Positions 10,680 to 22,293 of a DNA stretch of 64,000 bases are shown piece after piece. The notes beneath the pieces are model-generated. The model ran no database searches. It was not told where the DNA came from and saw only the letters and a list, made by a program, of their open reading frames with translations. The translations under genes were made by a program, and so were the position numbers. Position 1 is the first letter of the stretch. Each line of letters opens with the position of its first letter. Source of the DNA: Peromyscus leucopus (Eukaryota > Chordata > Mammalia > Rodentia > Cricetidae); NCBI RefSeq assembly GCF_004664715.2, contig NC_051063.1:69922518-69986517 (forward strand). The letters are read 5' to 3'.

Positions 10680-11290
10680 TATTTGCCTTTCCTCTTTTGA
10701 GAGAAGTACTGTATTTATATAAATTTCATTATGTTATAGCGTTAAAAGTTGTTGTGTTTAAATATTACTGTTAATGTTTTTCTGTGTCTGGTTTATTAAA
10801 CTAGCATAGGTAAATATGTGTAGGAAAAGTGTATGTGTGTCCATAGTTTTAGGCAACCACTATGGGAGGAGGATGTAGTGTAATGTGTCCTCTGAGGATA
10901 AGGGGAAGCTTTTGTGTTGTGAAATGTTGTATCATTCCCACTTGAAAGACTCCCTGTAGCATTTCTTTGAAGGTCTAGTTTGGTGGTAATAAGTTTCCTC
11001 AACTTTTGTTTCTCTGGGACTATTTCAGTATTCCTCATTTTTAAAAAATAATTTATTTTTATTTTATGTGCATTGGTGCTTTGCCTGCGTGTATGTCTGT
11101 GTGAGGGTATCAGACAGTTGTGAGCTGCCACGTGGGTGCTGGTCCTCTGGAAGAGCAGTCAGTGCTCTTAACCACTGAGCCGTCTTTCCAGCCCAGTATT
11201 CCTCATTTTTGAAGGACAGTTTTGCTGGATATTTTTGGTTGATATTTTTGTCTTCTAGGACTTTAAATATTGTTGTATCTTTGCTTCCTA
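10680..11290 (-). mobile_element. Old L1 (antisense), interrupted by a SINE
   Basis: AT-rich sequence including aggtctagtttggtggtaat and tgaaggacagttttgctgga, which resemble the reversed 3' region of old mammalian (L1M-type) elements. A SINE splits it at 11043-11194. Confidence 0.55.
11043..11194 (-). repeat. B3-type SINE with 16-bp TSD
   Basis: Reverse complement of B3: ..tgtgagctgccacgtgggtg.., ..taaccactgagccgtctttcc... It is flanked by exact copies of agtattcctcattttt at 11027-11042 and 11195-11210. This proves retrotransposition into the older L1. Confidence 0.95.
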
Positions 11291-11402
11291 TTCCTCAAAA
11301 TTTCTGAGGGGAAAAAAAAAACTGCTGATACTGAGGCTTCTTTGTTTGTGACAAGTTGCTTCTTTCATTCTGCAGGTTTTGTTTCCTTTTTTGTTGTTGT
11401 TT

Positions 11403-11403
<1 letters not shown>

Positions 11404-11440
<37 letters not shown>

Positions 11441-11545
11441 CAAGACAGGGTTTCTCTGTGTGGCTTTGGCTGACCTGAAACTCAGATTTGAAGATCAGGC
11501 TGGCTTCGAACACACTAAAGGTGTGTGCCCCCACTGCCCAGCTGA
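11404..11545 (-). repeat. B1 SINE with long poly(A) (T35 on plus strand)
   Basis: A T run at about 11407-11441 is followed by caagacagggtttctctgtg and ggctggcttcgaacacac, the reversed B1 body. Confidence 0.85.
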
Positions 11546-13084
11546 CTGAGTTTTTGTAAAGACAGCTGTCTCACAGTACAGGCTGGCCTGAAGCTCTCTA
11601 ATATATGTGTCTACCTTTATATAACGTAACATACTCCTGGATCTGGGAAATGGGATGTGGGTCTTTGGTAGAGAAAAAGCATTATTCTAGACTGGACAGA
11701 CACTGGAGACCCCAGAGCACAAAGATATTCTTTTTGGGTTCCTTTGTTTGTTCATTCCAGACCATAGCATGCCTGCAGAAGAATCTGAGAAGGATCCGAC
11801 AGGCCCATGTGGTCTTCAAGGTCCACACACCTAGGTGCCACACCAACTTCCTATCAATGTCTGAGACAATGCCTGGGTGGAAAGCCCATGAAAGTGGGTG
11901 CAGCACCAACATTTTCTGCCTGAAGCTGTAGGGAAATGTGTAATAGATGTCTATCCACAGGAATAGACATCTGACAGTCTGAAGTCTACTGCCTTCTCAT
12001 GCCCAGCTGTCTTCTTATTTCAGTCATCAACACTGATATCCTCAGTCCTCACAGTAGAATCATTTGGAGAGCTTTTCAATTACTGATGGCCACAGATTCT
12101 GGTTTACATTATACAGGGAGGACCTAGTTATTGTCATCTTCAAAATGTCCCCAGGCTGGTATTCAAATGCAGGCTGGGCTCCAAGCACTGCTTGCCCACA
12201 TTATTGAGGCTCCGAGGTCCCAACATTAGTCAGTACACTGACTACTGTCTCAGCCTTGAACACACTATACTGAAGGGTTTTGAGCACAGGAGCAATGCAA
12301 GGTGACTCAAGATGTTCAAAATCTTCCTGCCTTCTGCATGAGAAATAGTCTGTAGGGAGGGCTAGAAGCACAGTGGCCAGCAATCCAGGTAGCAAGGACA
12401 GGCTCCAATGCAGCAAAGGGAAAATTGTGCAAGGTGCTGGCAGAGCTGAAGAGTCAGTCCAGGAATGTGTGCTAATGGGAGCACTTTCAAGAATTACTGA
12501 TGGAGTGGTCCTGATTTTGAGGAAAAGGATGAGAAAGTGAGTCTATGCTTTCTCCTGATGACCTGGGTACACTGTGCCATGTATAGATGAAAGTGTAACA
12601 TACTGTATAAGCAGAGACTGAGGGACCTGGGTGCGAGGTTGGGCATGTCAAGCTGGAGACACCTATTGGAAGCCTGGGGAAGGTGATGAGCAAGAAGTTA
12701 CACCAGTCACTTAGCTCAGAGAGGTTGAGAGTGGAGCTGGGCATGAGGTGTCCTCTGTAAATATGTAATGTGGTAGGGTCACATGATGTCCTCCAGGCAG
12801 TCACGCAGATGGAGTAAGAGGGATGAAGCAGCAGCCAATGACCTTAAATAAAAGAAGAGGCAAAGACATCTAGGACCTCACAAGCACGGAGTTTTACAAA
12901 GAAGATCATGACCAGCTGAGCCCTGCAGAGATATAACCGTAGGGCTGAGACCCACTGGGGGTGGCTTTGGGGAGATCAGTGATGACAGGTTGGAGCCAGA
13001 CCCTGGGGGGGGTGTGCTAGAGAATCAGCTGGAATAGGTTCAGAGAGCAAACAAGAGAGTAGTGAGTGTAATGAAGCCCCTCGG
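11546..13084. other. Unassigned DNA
   Basis: No repeat family recognised over about 1.5 kb. Frames of 70-108 codons on both strands overlap one another and show no domain. Confidence 0.4.
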
Positions 13085-13510
13085 TGTGCCACCTGGACTG
13101 TCAGAAGGGGTTCCTGCAGATGTGACTAATACTGGGGTCCTGTGGAAGAGGATGGCATCTTGGGACATTGAAGGGGCTCCAATTCTAAGAGTCCTGTCAA
13201 GAGAGGCAAGGAATTCCTAGTCAGAGGATGATTGGAAGTGACCCACTGTTACCTTTTGAGGGATCCAAGAGTCAATGGGCATGGAGATGGAGAAAGACAT
13301 TAACAAACTGGGGAGCTTGTAGAAGCTAGACTTGGCCAGGGATGAATTCGTTCATTCCTCACGAAGGAATCCTGGTAACACTGTGATTTTTCTTTAATCA
13401 GTCCTACTTTGGGCTTCTGATCCCCAGATCTAATGATAATGAATGTTGTTTATTTTAAACCACTAGGTTTCTGGTCATTTCTTCTAGCAGTTAAAGGAAA
13501 TTAAGATAGG
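13085..13510 (+). repeat. Possible ancient MaLR/MLT-like repeat
   Basis: Contains gtgccacctggactgtcaga, an atgtgactaa block and an end like ttattttaaaccactaggtt, recalling old eutherian repeats that end ctgttttaagccaccc. Tentative. Confidence 0.35.
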
Positions 13511-13749
13511 GAAATGAACATGTCTGTCTGAAGATGTAAGTATAGGCAGTCAAGAGCTAAAGGAGGGATGTACTCGGTGAGGGAAGAGATGTGGGGTCTA
13601 TTCCCAGACAGGATTGAGATTAACTATGTTGCCAGGAGCTAAGTAGTGTGTGAGTATGGATGGAGGGGTGCTATGGAATTGGTTGGCTGAGGAAAGATGA
13701 GGTTCTTTGGACATTTTCTGTTCTTTTTATGAGAAAGGAAGGGAAGTTC

Positions 13750-14800
13750 TTACTGGCTATTTTTTCACAGTGTTAGAAGGTTCCGTGCTCGCTACTGGAG
13801 GAGAAAAGTAATCATCAATCACACCAAGCTGTGACTCCTGTGAGTTATAGTAATGAATGGCTTGGCAAGACATACCCACTGATGAGACAGTGGCATAAAC
13901 ATAATGGGAATAATCAACCACTTTCTTGTTGGATTTAAACCCCGCTTACAAGATGAAACCCATGGACAGTATCGTTATTGAACCAAGAACCTGTCTAGAC
14001 AGGTCCTAGGTCCTAGGGGAGAACCTACAATTATTATTCCACTAAACAGACATAGTATGAAACTGACTTCTAATGACCCATCATTATACCTATAGACCAA
14101 TGCCTCTCTCAACACACATCTGAAAAGCTATTTTCAGCAGATGGTGATGAACACAGAGGCTCACAAACAGCCAAGGTGCAGAGAATATGAGACTCCAGAA
14201 TGCTCAGCCCCAAAGGGAATATATACAAGGCATCCCTCCTCCCTCATGCCCCAGGGATCATTTCAGAAAAGGGTGTGAAAAATTGCAAAAGCCAGAGGCA
14301 GTGGGTGACGACAAAAAAAAAACAAAACAAAACAAAACAACAACAATAAAAAAAACCCCATTATCTTCTAGACACAGCAGGGCAGTTACACATATGAACT
14401 TACACCAGTTGTGACAGCATCTACAAGACCCGTGCCAGACCAAATTCCAGCATGGAGATGAGAGTCGAGCAAAATTTCCCACCCTAACCATGGAGTTATT
14501 ATTGACAATTGTTAGATGCTAGGAAAAGGAGGGACAGTTTTCTCCAAGAGTGTAGTCCCTGTAAGCTGACCACACTGCAGTGGGAGATCACACATCCAAG
14601 AATTATTTGGGCAGCACAAATGGTCTTGATGGTTTGAGTAAAAGGACAAAGAGTTAGGGGGATAGGGAAGTGGAGGGGGCCAGGTGGATCTGGGAAGAAC
14701 TGGAAGGGTGAACATGATGAAAACACATTGTACAAAATGCTCAAAGAGCTACTACAAAGAGAAAAGGAGGGAGCGCCCTCAGTTGAGATGGACAACAAGA
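13750..14800 (+). mobile_element. L1 3' UTR (Lx-like), sense
   Basis: Collinear blocks of rodent Lx-type 3' UTR: aggggagaacctacaattat, ..agacccgtgccagaccaaat.., ..gatctgggaagaactggaag.., ending near acacattgtacaaaatgctc. An A-rich low-complexity insert lies at 14310-14356. No ORF2 portion is retained. Confidence 0.75.
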
Positions 14801-14970
14801 AAGAGAGAGAAGAGTTATGAAGTGGTCGTTTAGAGAGGAGACTTAAGTAATTCTACTTTTTACAGCTTTTCCAAAACAAATAATCAAAGAGCTACACAGA
14901 ATCTCATAGGTAAGAATGTCCTTCACAGTATTGTCTAAAATAGTGAAAAGTATTAAAATAAAAAATATTA

Positions 14971-15215
14971 AGGACTGGAGAGAAGGCTCAGTAGTTAAGA
15001 ATGGTTGCTGCACAATCATGATGACCAGTGTTCAGATACTTGCATCCACATAACAAGACAAGGGTACTCCAATAACTTCAGCTCCAAGGTGTCCAATGAT
15101 GTCTTCTGTCCTAAACACTTATGCAAGTGCACAGATAGCCCCCACATGTATGTGCATATATTCATGCAAACACAAACACAAACAGACAGACACACACACC
15201 CTTCAAAAACTGTTT
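14971..15215 (+). repeat. B3-type SINE
   Basis: Head aggactggagagaaggctca, tail of cacaaacagacagacacaca. It is followed after about 10 bp by a second SINE in the same orientation. Confidence 0.85.
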
Positions 15216-15225
15216 GAAAAATATT

Positions 15226-15385
15226 GGACCAGCAAAATGACTCAGTATACAAAGCACCTGCTGCTAAGCCTGAAGACCTGAGTTCAATCCTCAGACCCTA
15301 TATGGTGGAAATGGAGAACCAACTCTCCCAAGTTGTCCTTGATCTGGACATGTTTGTTATGACATTCAACTGCACATACTCATAT

Positions 15386-15433
<48 letters not shown>

Positions 15434-15540
15434 CCACCCTCCCTCCCTCCCTCCCTCTCTCCCTCTCCCACTCCCCTTCTATCCATCTCTTCCTCTCACA
15501 CACACATGCCTACATACACACACTAAATAAATAAATGTAA
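15226..15540 (+). repeat. B3-type SINE carrying an expanded (CT)n/(CCCT)n
   Basis: ggaccagcaaaatgactcag head, acctgagttcaatcctcaga box B region, and an aataaataaatg tail at the end. A (CT)n tract (15388-15430) and a (CCCT)-rich tract (15437-15475) sit between body and tail, where B3 copies are normally CA-rich. Confidence 0.85.
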
Positions 15541-15964
15541 AAAATATTGGGAACAGCTCAAATGACAGGAAAATGTACTAATTATGAAGAAATTATGTCA
15601 TATCCAGGATGTATTACTCTGCAGACATCATGAGCTAGGCTGTAGAAGACCTACATGTAATTAAATATGAAAATGTATTATCCTGTTAAATGGAGGTGGT
15701 AACAAAACAAACACGAGCAGAATGAAAGCAATTTTACAGAAGAGCTATGTGTAAATATATGCATTTTAAAAGACCCAGGAAAAACACCAACGCTTAAATA
15801 TAATTATCTTGCAGTGGGAGAATTACAGATATTTTAATTTACTCTTCTTGTTTGTATTTTAACACTAAATAGAATTTGTTTTTTAATAAGAACCCATTCA
15901 TATATGTGAAAATATGAAAGGAAAATGTCAAAAATGAAAGATTTTGGAATTAACACTCACTCAG
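15541..15964. other. Unassigned AT-rich DNA
   Basis: AT-rich sequence with no family or gene signal recognised. Confidence 0.4.
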
Positions 15965-16095
15965 CACTTAATTGCCCAGTGTGTTATTTAATGATCTTAA
16001 CAACCCCGTGAAGGAGCCATTCCATCATGAGCCACTGATGAGGAAATTGACCCAAATATGACCTTGCCCATTGTCACATGAAGCAATGATGGTTT
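15965..16095 (-). repeat. MIR-like SINE (reverse)
   Basis: tcttaacaaccccgtgaagg, gatgaggaaattgacccaaa and ttgcccattgtcacatgaag match the reversed MIR body in order. Ancient mammalian repeat. Confidence 0.75.
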
Positions 16096-16342
16096 GGAAT
16101 TAAATCCTCCTCCTCTTATTCTGTTGCGTCTCCTCTACCCATGTGCCCACTGTGTTCTAGCAATTCCTCTGGTGTCACAGGTGCAGGAGGCACCACAGGC
16201 CTGCCTTGGGAGCCTACCTTGCCGCAAAAGGAGAGGAGTCTTGGCTGCATGCTGAGGCTCGGTGATGGGAAGCTCTGATGGGGATCATTGTTTGCCAAGA
16301 TGACATTGGTGTCATGATGAAGCTACTGTACTGGAAACATAG

Positions 16343-16343
<1 letters not shown>

Positions 16344-16394
<51 letters not shown>
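16344..16394. repeat. (CA)n microsatellite
   Basis: About 25 uninterrupted CA dinucleotides. Confidence 0.98.
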
Positions 16395-16397
<3 letters not shown>

Positions 16398-16439
16398 AAG
16401 GTTGTCAGAACTGAAGCCATCCTGATCTAGTACAGTCCA

Positions 16440-16925
16440 TCCTGCAGGAAAGGATTCTGTTTCAAAGGTGGCAGTGGTCTCTAGGGGTGAATTATATCTA
16501 TAAAAAGCTCTGTTCAGTTCCTGGCACCTGTGACTGTGGCCTTTTTGGAACTGGATCTTTGTAGATGTGGTCAAGTGAAGCTGAGGTTTCCCTGGGTCAG
16601 GCTCAGTCATCAACTGACCGATGCCCTTTAAGAAAAAGGACATGGGGCAGAGACAGAGAAGAGAAATCTGTGTATGTGGAGGCAGAGGCTGGAAGGAGGT
16701 TACCACAAGCCCAGGAACACACAGGGAATTCTGGAAAGCACCAAAAGGGAGATGGGAGACCAGCTATAGATTCTTTCTTGAAGGCTCCAAGAGGGAATCA
16801 ACCCTGCTGAGCCCTGGCTTTCAGGTTTTTGGTCTTCAGAGCTGCAACAAATACATTTCTACTGTTTTAAACCACCCAGCTTGTGAAACAGTTAGGAGAG
16901 ACTTGGGAAATTATCAGAGCCAAAA
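16440..16925 (+). repeat. Ancient MaLR/MLT-like repeat
   Basis: Blocks in order: gcacctgtgactgtggcctt, tggatctttgtagatgtggt, ..ggcagaggctggaagg.., ..caacaaatacatttctactg.., ttttaaaccacccagcttgt. The order matches an old eutherian repeat ending with the ttttaagccacccagt block. Family tentative. Confidence 0.5.
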
Positions 16926-17736
16926 GGGAAAGAGTTGGAGTTGCATTTAAGAGTCAACAGGAGTCTGGGAGATAGCTTCTGTAAGAAACAATGGTCCTCA
17001 CTTCATAATAAGAGTTCTGGAGACTCAGAGTAACCAGAGTGAAGTAATTCATTTACGGTCTTTCAAAGCTGGACATCATCCTAGGGAAAAAGTAAAAGTG
17101 GACAACATGCAGATTTGCTACAAAACAGTGTTTTTTAATGTTTCTGACTGCATTTCTCTGCCCCTAAATTTCTCATTGGCTGAGTTCTTCAGGGAGTTCC
17201 AAATCTTCCTGATGTCTAGTATTACCCCCTCCCTGGATTCGCCATCCTATTGTTCCAGGACACAAAGCCTTATCTAATGTATGTCCTGGGACTTGAGATC
17301 CCTCCTTTTCTGATACATGAGGTTAGTCACATAGCAGTATGCCTGAAAATTTTCCACCCTAGGATGAACTGAGAGTACATAATAAGCAGACACCAGCTGC
17401 CAACAACGGAAGACAGGGGTCCAGTGCCTCCTGCTCATCTGATTCTCGGATAACCTCTACACAAACACTGTACTGAAAATGAACAATAATGAATTATTTC
17501 CTACACTTACAAGCAAGGTGCCTATTGGCATGGGTGGAAGCTATCATGGAGATAGCTGTTCGGTTAGATCACCTTGCTTATTTGGTTGCCTAAAGGACTC
17601 TCCATCCAAGCCTGGATGAGAACCCGGGATACTAATTTAGACTTCCCATAAGAATCGTCTGCTTGCCAAGTAGGATTGGCCTTACTCAGTGGGCATGGAA
17701 AGAACTGAGTGGGAAGTCCGTGTGCCCTTTGAGGCT
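16926..17736. other. Unassigned DNA
   Basis: No repeat or gene recognised. Confidence 0.4.
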
Positions 17737-17742
17737 GCTCTT

Positions 17743-18199
17743 TGTTGGTGTTTGTTGTTTTGGCTCTTTTGGGAAGCCCTCCACCCAGCTCCCAAATAAA
17801 TCACACACTGAGGCTTATTCTTAACTATCAACTCCCAGCCTTAGCTTGGCTTGTTTCTTGCCAACTTTCCTCAACTTATCCCATCTACCTTTTGCCTCTG
17901 GGTTTTCCTTTCTTTACTTCTGTTTATTTTATTCTTACTTCATGGCTGGCTGTGTAGCTGGGTGGCAGGCCCCTGAAGTCCCCCTCCTTCTCTGGTTACT
18001 TCTTTTTTTCCAGATTTCTCCTTCTGTTTATCCTCTCTGCCTGCCAGCCCTGCCTATTTCTCTCTCCTGCCTCACTATTGGCTATTCAGTTCTTTATCAG
18101 ACCATCAGGTGTTTTAGACAGGCACAGTAACATGGCTTCAGAGAGTTAAACAAATGTAACAAACAAAAGTAACACACCTTAAAATAATATTCTACAACA
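17743..18199 (-). mobile_element. Solo LTR, ERV2-like, with 6-bp TSD
   Basis: The element runs tg..ca in reverse orientation (minus-strand start tgttgtagaatattatttta). It is flanked by identical gctctt at 17737-17742 and 18200-18205. A 6-bp TSD is the hallmark of class II (ERV2/ERVK) integration. It shares most of its length with 2352-2838. No internal sequence remains, so the provirus recombined down to one LTR. Confidence 0.92.
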
Positions 18200-18490
18200 G
18201 CTCTTTTCTGGGAGGCAGGAATGCTCTTGATTCTGGTAACTTGGGGACACAGTGTCTCAGCTGACACATCTGATGGGCAGGAAAGTCCAGCTGAGTTAGT
18301 GCTGGCACATGTACCTGGAGGCTTTTAAAGAAGTGACAGTCTGCAGTAACATATCCAGTGTGCCAGCCAGAGCCACACGCAGCTAATTACAGTTTTCAAT
18401 TTGCCAGTGACAGAACTCACCATTTTTTGACATTTTGGCTGTGAGCTTAGCCTTTAGTGGCTAAGAACTTTAGCGGTCCAGGACTCACTC

Positions 18491-18493
<3 letters not shown>

Positions 18494-18531
<38 letters not shown>
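18494..18531. repeat. (TG)n microsatellite
   Basis: About 19 TG repeats. Confidence 0.97.
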
Positions 18532-18532
<1 letters not shown>

Positions 18533-18697
18533 TTCCCCAGGAGTTTTGAAGTCATGTAGTAACCAGCAAGAATGAGATGTAGAAGACTGTTGATCCAACA
18601 CGTCCCCTGGACGGCTCCTTGTGCTTAGCCTTCTCCCAGTCCCTGCTGTTGTCTGTCCTTCATCTCTTCTGCATATCTCAAGTTTTGCTCTTTTGGA

Positions 18698-19258
18698 TTT
18701 AAATATTGTGTGTGTGCAGGTGCATGTGTCCATGCATGTGCAAATGTGGATGTGGAGGCCAGAGGACAACCTTATCTGCCATTCGTTAGGTGCCGCCTAC
18801 CTACTTTAAAATATATATAATATTTTTATGAATTCTCTGAGAATTTCATAAGTTCATACAATGTATTTTTATCAGATTCATACTCCCTCCTCCTTCCAAC
18901 TCTTCCCACCGCCACCCAAAACCACTCTCCCAACTTCATGTTCTCTTCTTTTTCTTTAGTAGCCCATGAGTCTGTTGTTTTGTGCTTTCCAAATATCCAT
19001 GAGTATTGGACCACCTACTAGAGCACATCCACCTCCTTTTTGAGATAGGCCTGTCCATGAAGGTCACTAGCTTGGCTAAGTAGGCTAGGCTGGCTGGACA
19101 GAGAGTCCCGGGGATCTACCTGTGTCTGCCTCCCCGGTGATTGGATTACAAGAATATGTCATCACACTTGGATTTTTTTACAAGGGCTTTAGGGATCCAC
19201 CTCAGACTACTACGCTTGCAAAGCAAGCTCTTTGCCAGCTGAGCCATGTCCCTAGCCC
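18698..19258 (-). repeat. B4-type SINE split by an L1 fragment
   Basis: Left half (18698-18797: tgtgtgtgcaggtgcatgtg, ggaggccagaggacaacctt) and right half (19036-19258: aagtaggctaggctggctgg, ..ttgccagctgagccatgtcc) together form one reversed B4-type SINE. The 18800-19015 insert separates them. Confidence 0.75.
18800..19015 (-). mobile_element. L1 3' UTR fragment inserted in a SINE
   Basis: tgaattctctgagaatttca, ..ttcatacaatgtatttttat.., ..ccaacttcatgttctcttct.. are reversed L1 3' UTR blocks. The flanking SINE junctions (gccgcctaccta and gcacatccacct) look like diverged copies of one target site. Confidence 0.75.
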
Positions 19259-19261
19259 TTT

Positions 19262-20211
19262 AAAATTAAATTTACTTAATTAAAATAACACAAACCACTT
19301 TATGCCTTAATATTCACTTGCCACTGAGGGTCACAAGTCTGGACCATGCACATTTTCATCAATGCAGAAAGCTATCTGGGACAGTGGTTATAAAGCGCAG
19401 CCATCCAGTGGTTCTTAGGGGCTTCTCAGAGAAGAAAAAGGGGTACAGTCCTAAAATTGTCTGGCGCAGATTTCAGTGTATCCATTGGGCCATCCCAGCT
19501 CTTCTCTGGGGCTTAACAAGCCTCCACATTTCCTGTAATCAGGAAAAGCCATAGGGCAACTTCCTATAGAGCAACTCGAGCTTTGTCTGTCTTCCATTTG
19601 AGCGTCTGGTGGACACTCGCTCATCTTGGGTGTGTGGTAGTCTCTTCATGGGGTCAGCAACAGGGAAGCGTTCCTGGAGGTTGCTCTGTGCACAGCGCCC
19701 TGACTACTGAGCTGCCTGGGAGCCATCATTATTAGTGCTCCTGTGCTGGGGGTATTTGGAAGATGTTGTGGAAATGCATTTTCTTTCCTGTCAAATCTCC
19801 TTTGTTAGAAAAGAGTGACAAAGTAGTTTCAGAAAAGTTTATCAGGGTGAAAGAGTCAATTCCCTATCCTCTTTAATCAGTAACCCTGGTAACTCTAGTC
19901 CTGATCAGTTTCAACCCAGAAGCTGTTCTCTTCTGTTCCATAGCCTAGGTGTAATATTTGTGTTTTTACTGATGCTCCTCTAACTACAATTCCAGTTTTA
20001 CCTGGCTGCTGCCTAGCTTGGTTCTCCGTGGATGTGGAGAACATGATCCTGCATCTTACATACCCAGGGTTATAGAAGGCCTCACATTCAGATGTGAGTG
20101 GATGCTCAGGTCCAGATCTTAGATCACTATGCAACCTTATCCCAGCAAAGGCAAACCCTCCATGACCCAGATGCCTTAGGGGACTCCAGATTCCAGCACA
20201 TCCAGCTAACA
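19262..20211. other. Unassigned DNA
   Basis: No repeat family or coding signal recognised. Confidence 0.4.
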
Positions 20212-20552
20212 GTACCTGTGTTGGCTAGTTTTATGTCAACATGACACAGACTAGAGTCATTTGAGAGATGGGAACCTCAATTGAGAAAACTCTTCCATAA
20301 GACTAGACTATAAGCAAACCTGTAGGGTGTTTTCTTAATTAGTGAATAATGGGGGAGGGCTCAGCCCATTGTCAGTAGGGTCACCACTGGGCTGGTGGTC
20401 CTGAATTCTATAACATAGCAGGTTAAGCAAGCCAGTAAGCAGGACCCCTCCTTGGCCTCTGCATCAGCTCCTGCCTCCAGGTTTCCACCCTGTTTGAGTT
20501 TCTGCTCTGACTTCCTTCAGTGATATACTATGATGATTTGTAAGTGTAAACC

Positions 20553-20937
20553 TGTTGTATGATATTTTGTTTGTGTTTTGACAAATAAAGGTTATCTGTA
20601 GATCAGAGGGCAGAGCTAGACCCTAGTTAACTATATACGCTGGGTAGTGGTGGACCACACCTTTAATCCCAGCACTTGGGAGGCTCACACCTTTGGTCCC
20701 AGCACAATCGGGAGATGGAGACAGGAATATAAGGCAGGTAGAGACAGGATCTTGGGCACCCCTTTTAGTTTGAGGATCCAGAGAGGTAAGAAGTCCCTGG
20801 TGGCTGCTCCTTTTTTCTTTTCTTTTCTTTTCTTTTCTTTTCTTTTCTTTTCTTTTCTTTTCTTTTCTTTTCTTTTCTTTTCTTTTCTTTTCTTTTCCTT
20901 TTCTTTTCTTTTCTCTTCTCTTCTCTTCTCTTCTCTT

Positions 20938-21024
<87 letters not shown>

Positions 21025-21087
21025 GGTTACTCCCCCAATATCTGACTCCTAGTTTTTATTGATAAGACTAATTAGGTTCACACTTCA
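20553..21087 (+). mobile_element. ERV2-like solo LTR inside the MaLR LTR
   Basis: Runs tgttgtatgatattttgttt to ..ttcacacttca, flanked by identical 6-bp taaacc at 20547-20552 and 21088-21093. It belongs to the same family as 47585-47945 and 59580-60075 (shared gatattttgtttgtg, caaataaag, the B1-like tttaatcccagcacttggga and ccaatatctg). A 214-bp pyrimidine microsatellite occupies the position where relatives have a short ttctctgatctttcagc tract. Confidence 0.92.
20811..21024. repeat. Compound pyrimidine microsatellite
   Basis: Blocks of (TTTTC)n, (TTCTC)n, (TC)n and (TTTC)n in succession, with no purine on the plus strand. A 132-codon open frame through it is purely repeat-driven. Such mirror-like purine/pyrimidine tracts can form triplex (H-) DNA. 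Confidence 0.97.
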
Positions 21088-21474
21088 TAAACCTAACAAA
21101 CTCTTTCCTCCCCAAATTGCTTTGGATATGGTGTTTCATCACAGCAATAGAAACCCTAAGTAGGACAGTACCTCAGAGGCCAACCTCGGGCCTCTAAGGA
21201 ATCAAATGCCATACTTAAGGCTCTGCCTCCCCAGTACTCAGGTAAGCAGATTCCACATGGAGACAGAAAGGAGGATGAGGTTGGTGAATGAGTGCAATAG
21301 CTGGTGTTAATAGAAAGTGTTCAGCACTGTGTCCTCACAAAGATGTCTCCAAACAGGAAACAGGTGCTGCAGGGACCGCATTGCAGGCTCTCCCTCAGGA
21401 GGAGGAAAGTCAGAACCAGATCTCCATATGGTGTTTGAGTCCTTTCAAAGCTCTTCTCGGCCTCTAGAATAAGT

Positions 21475-21600
21475 ACGTTAGGACATTTGCATTGCTGTGA
21501 CCAAAACACCCGAGCAACTTAAAGGGAGGAAGGCGCTGTGTTGACTCACAGTTTAAGAGGGGTCTGTCCATGTCAGCCCCATGTTCTTGAGCAGAACATC
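21475..21600 (-). mobile_element. MaLR LTR fragment
   Basis: ttgcattgctgtgaccaaaa and caacttaaagggaggaaggc match the reversed 3' end of rodent MaLR LTRs. The rest is missing. Confidence 0.6.
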
Positions 21601-21765
21601 ACTTCTCAGTCAGTTTTCTTATTGTTAGGACAAAATATCCAAGAAAAGCAACTCAAGAAGAAGGAAGGGTTTATTCTGGCTCTTAGTTCAAGGCTATACA
21701 GTCCATCCTTGTGGAGAAGTCATGAAGGCAGGAACTTGAGGTCGCTGGTCACATGTATCCATAGT

Positions 21766-21809
21766 TGTATTAGTCAGGGTTCTGTAGAGGAACAGACATT
21801 ATGAAACTA

Positions 21810-21854
<45 letters not shown>

Positions 21855-22293
21855 AAAAATATATATGAAAGTGATTTTATAGAATGGCTTACAAGTTGTG
21901 GTCTAGCTAGTCCAACAATGGCTATCTATAAATCATAGGTCCAAGAATTCAGTAGTAGTTCAGTCCATAAGACTGGATCTCTCAGCTGGTCTTCAGTATA
22001 ACATCAGAATCCTGAAGAAGTAGATTTTAATAACAGTGAGAGTGAGAACAAACAGGCAAAGAGAAAAACCTTCCTTCTTCTGTGTCCTTTATATAGGCTG
22101 CCAGCAGAAGGTGTGATCCAGATTTAAAAAGGTGGTTCTTCCCACCACAAAGATCCTAATTAAAAGTGGGTCTTCCCACTTCAAATGATTTAATTAATCA
22201 GTCCCCACCCCCAACCCCACAGGTGTATTCAGCTACTTGGGTTTTAGTTAATTCCAGATGTAATAAAGCTGACAGCTAAGAATAGCCATCACA
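21766..22293 (-). mobile_element. Inserted MaLR-type LTR with 5-bp TSD
   Basis: On the plus strand tgtattagtcagggttctgt.. to ..agaatagccatcaca, flanked by atagt at 21761-21765 and 22294-22298. It includes a (TG)20 tract and a TATA-like tatataggc (reversed). A 5-bp TSD fits ERVL/MaLR integration. Confidence 0.88.
21811..21850. repeat. (TG)20 microsatellite
   Basis: Uninterrupted TG repeat inside the inserted MaLR LTR. Confidence 0.97.

Larger units (their letters stand above)
20217..21167 (+). mobile_element. MaLR LTR (MTD-like), split by an ERV2 LTR
   Basis: Starts tgtgttggctagttttatgt, includes a TATA-like tctataa, and resumes after the insertion with ctctttcctccccaaattgc.., ending ..ccctaagtaggaca. 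It is flanked by exact 5-bp repeats gtacc (20212-20216 and 21168-21172), as expected for ERVL-MaLR. Positions 20547-21093 are the ERV2 insertion plus its target site. Confidence 0.9.

Noticed and set aside
20647..21045. 132-codon ORF with Phe/Ser/Leu repeats
   Set aside because: It is the pyrimidine microsatellite translated. No independent coding evidence.
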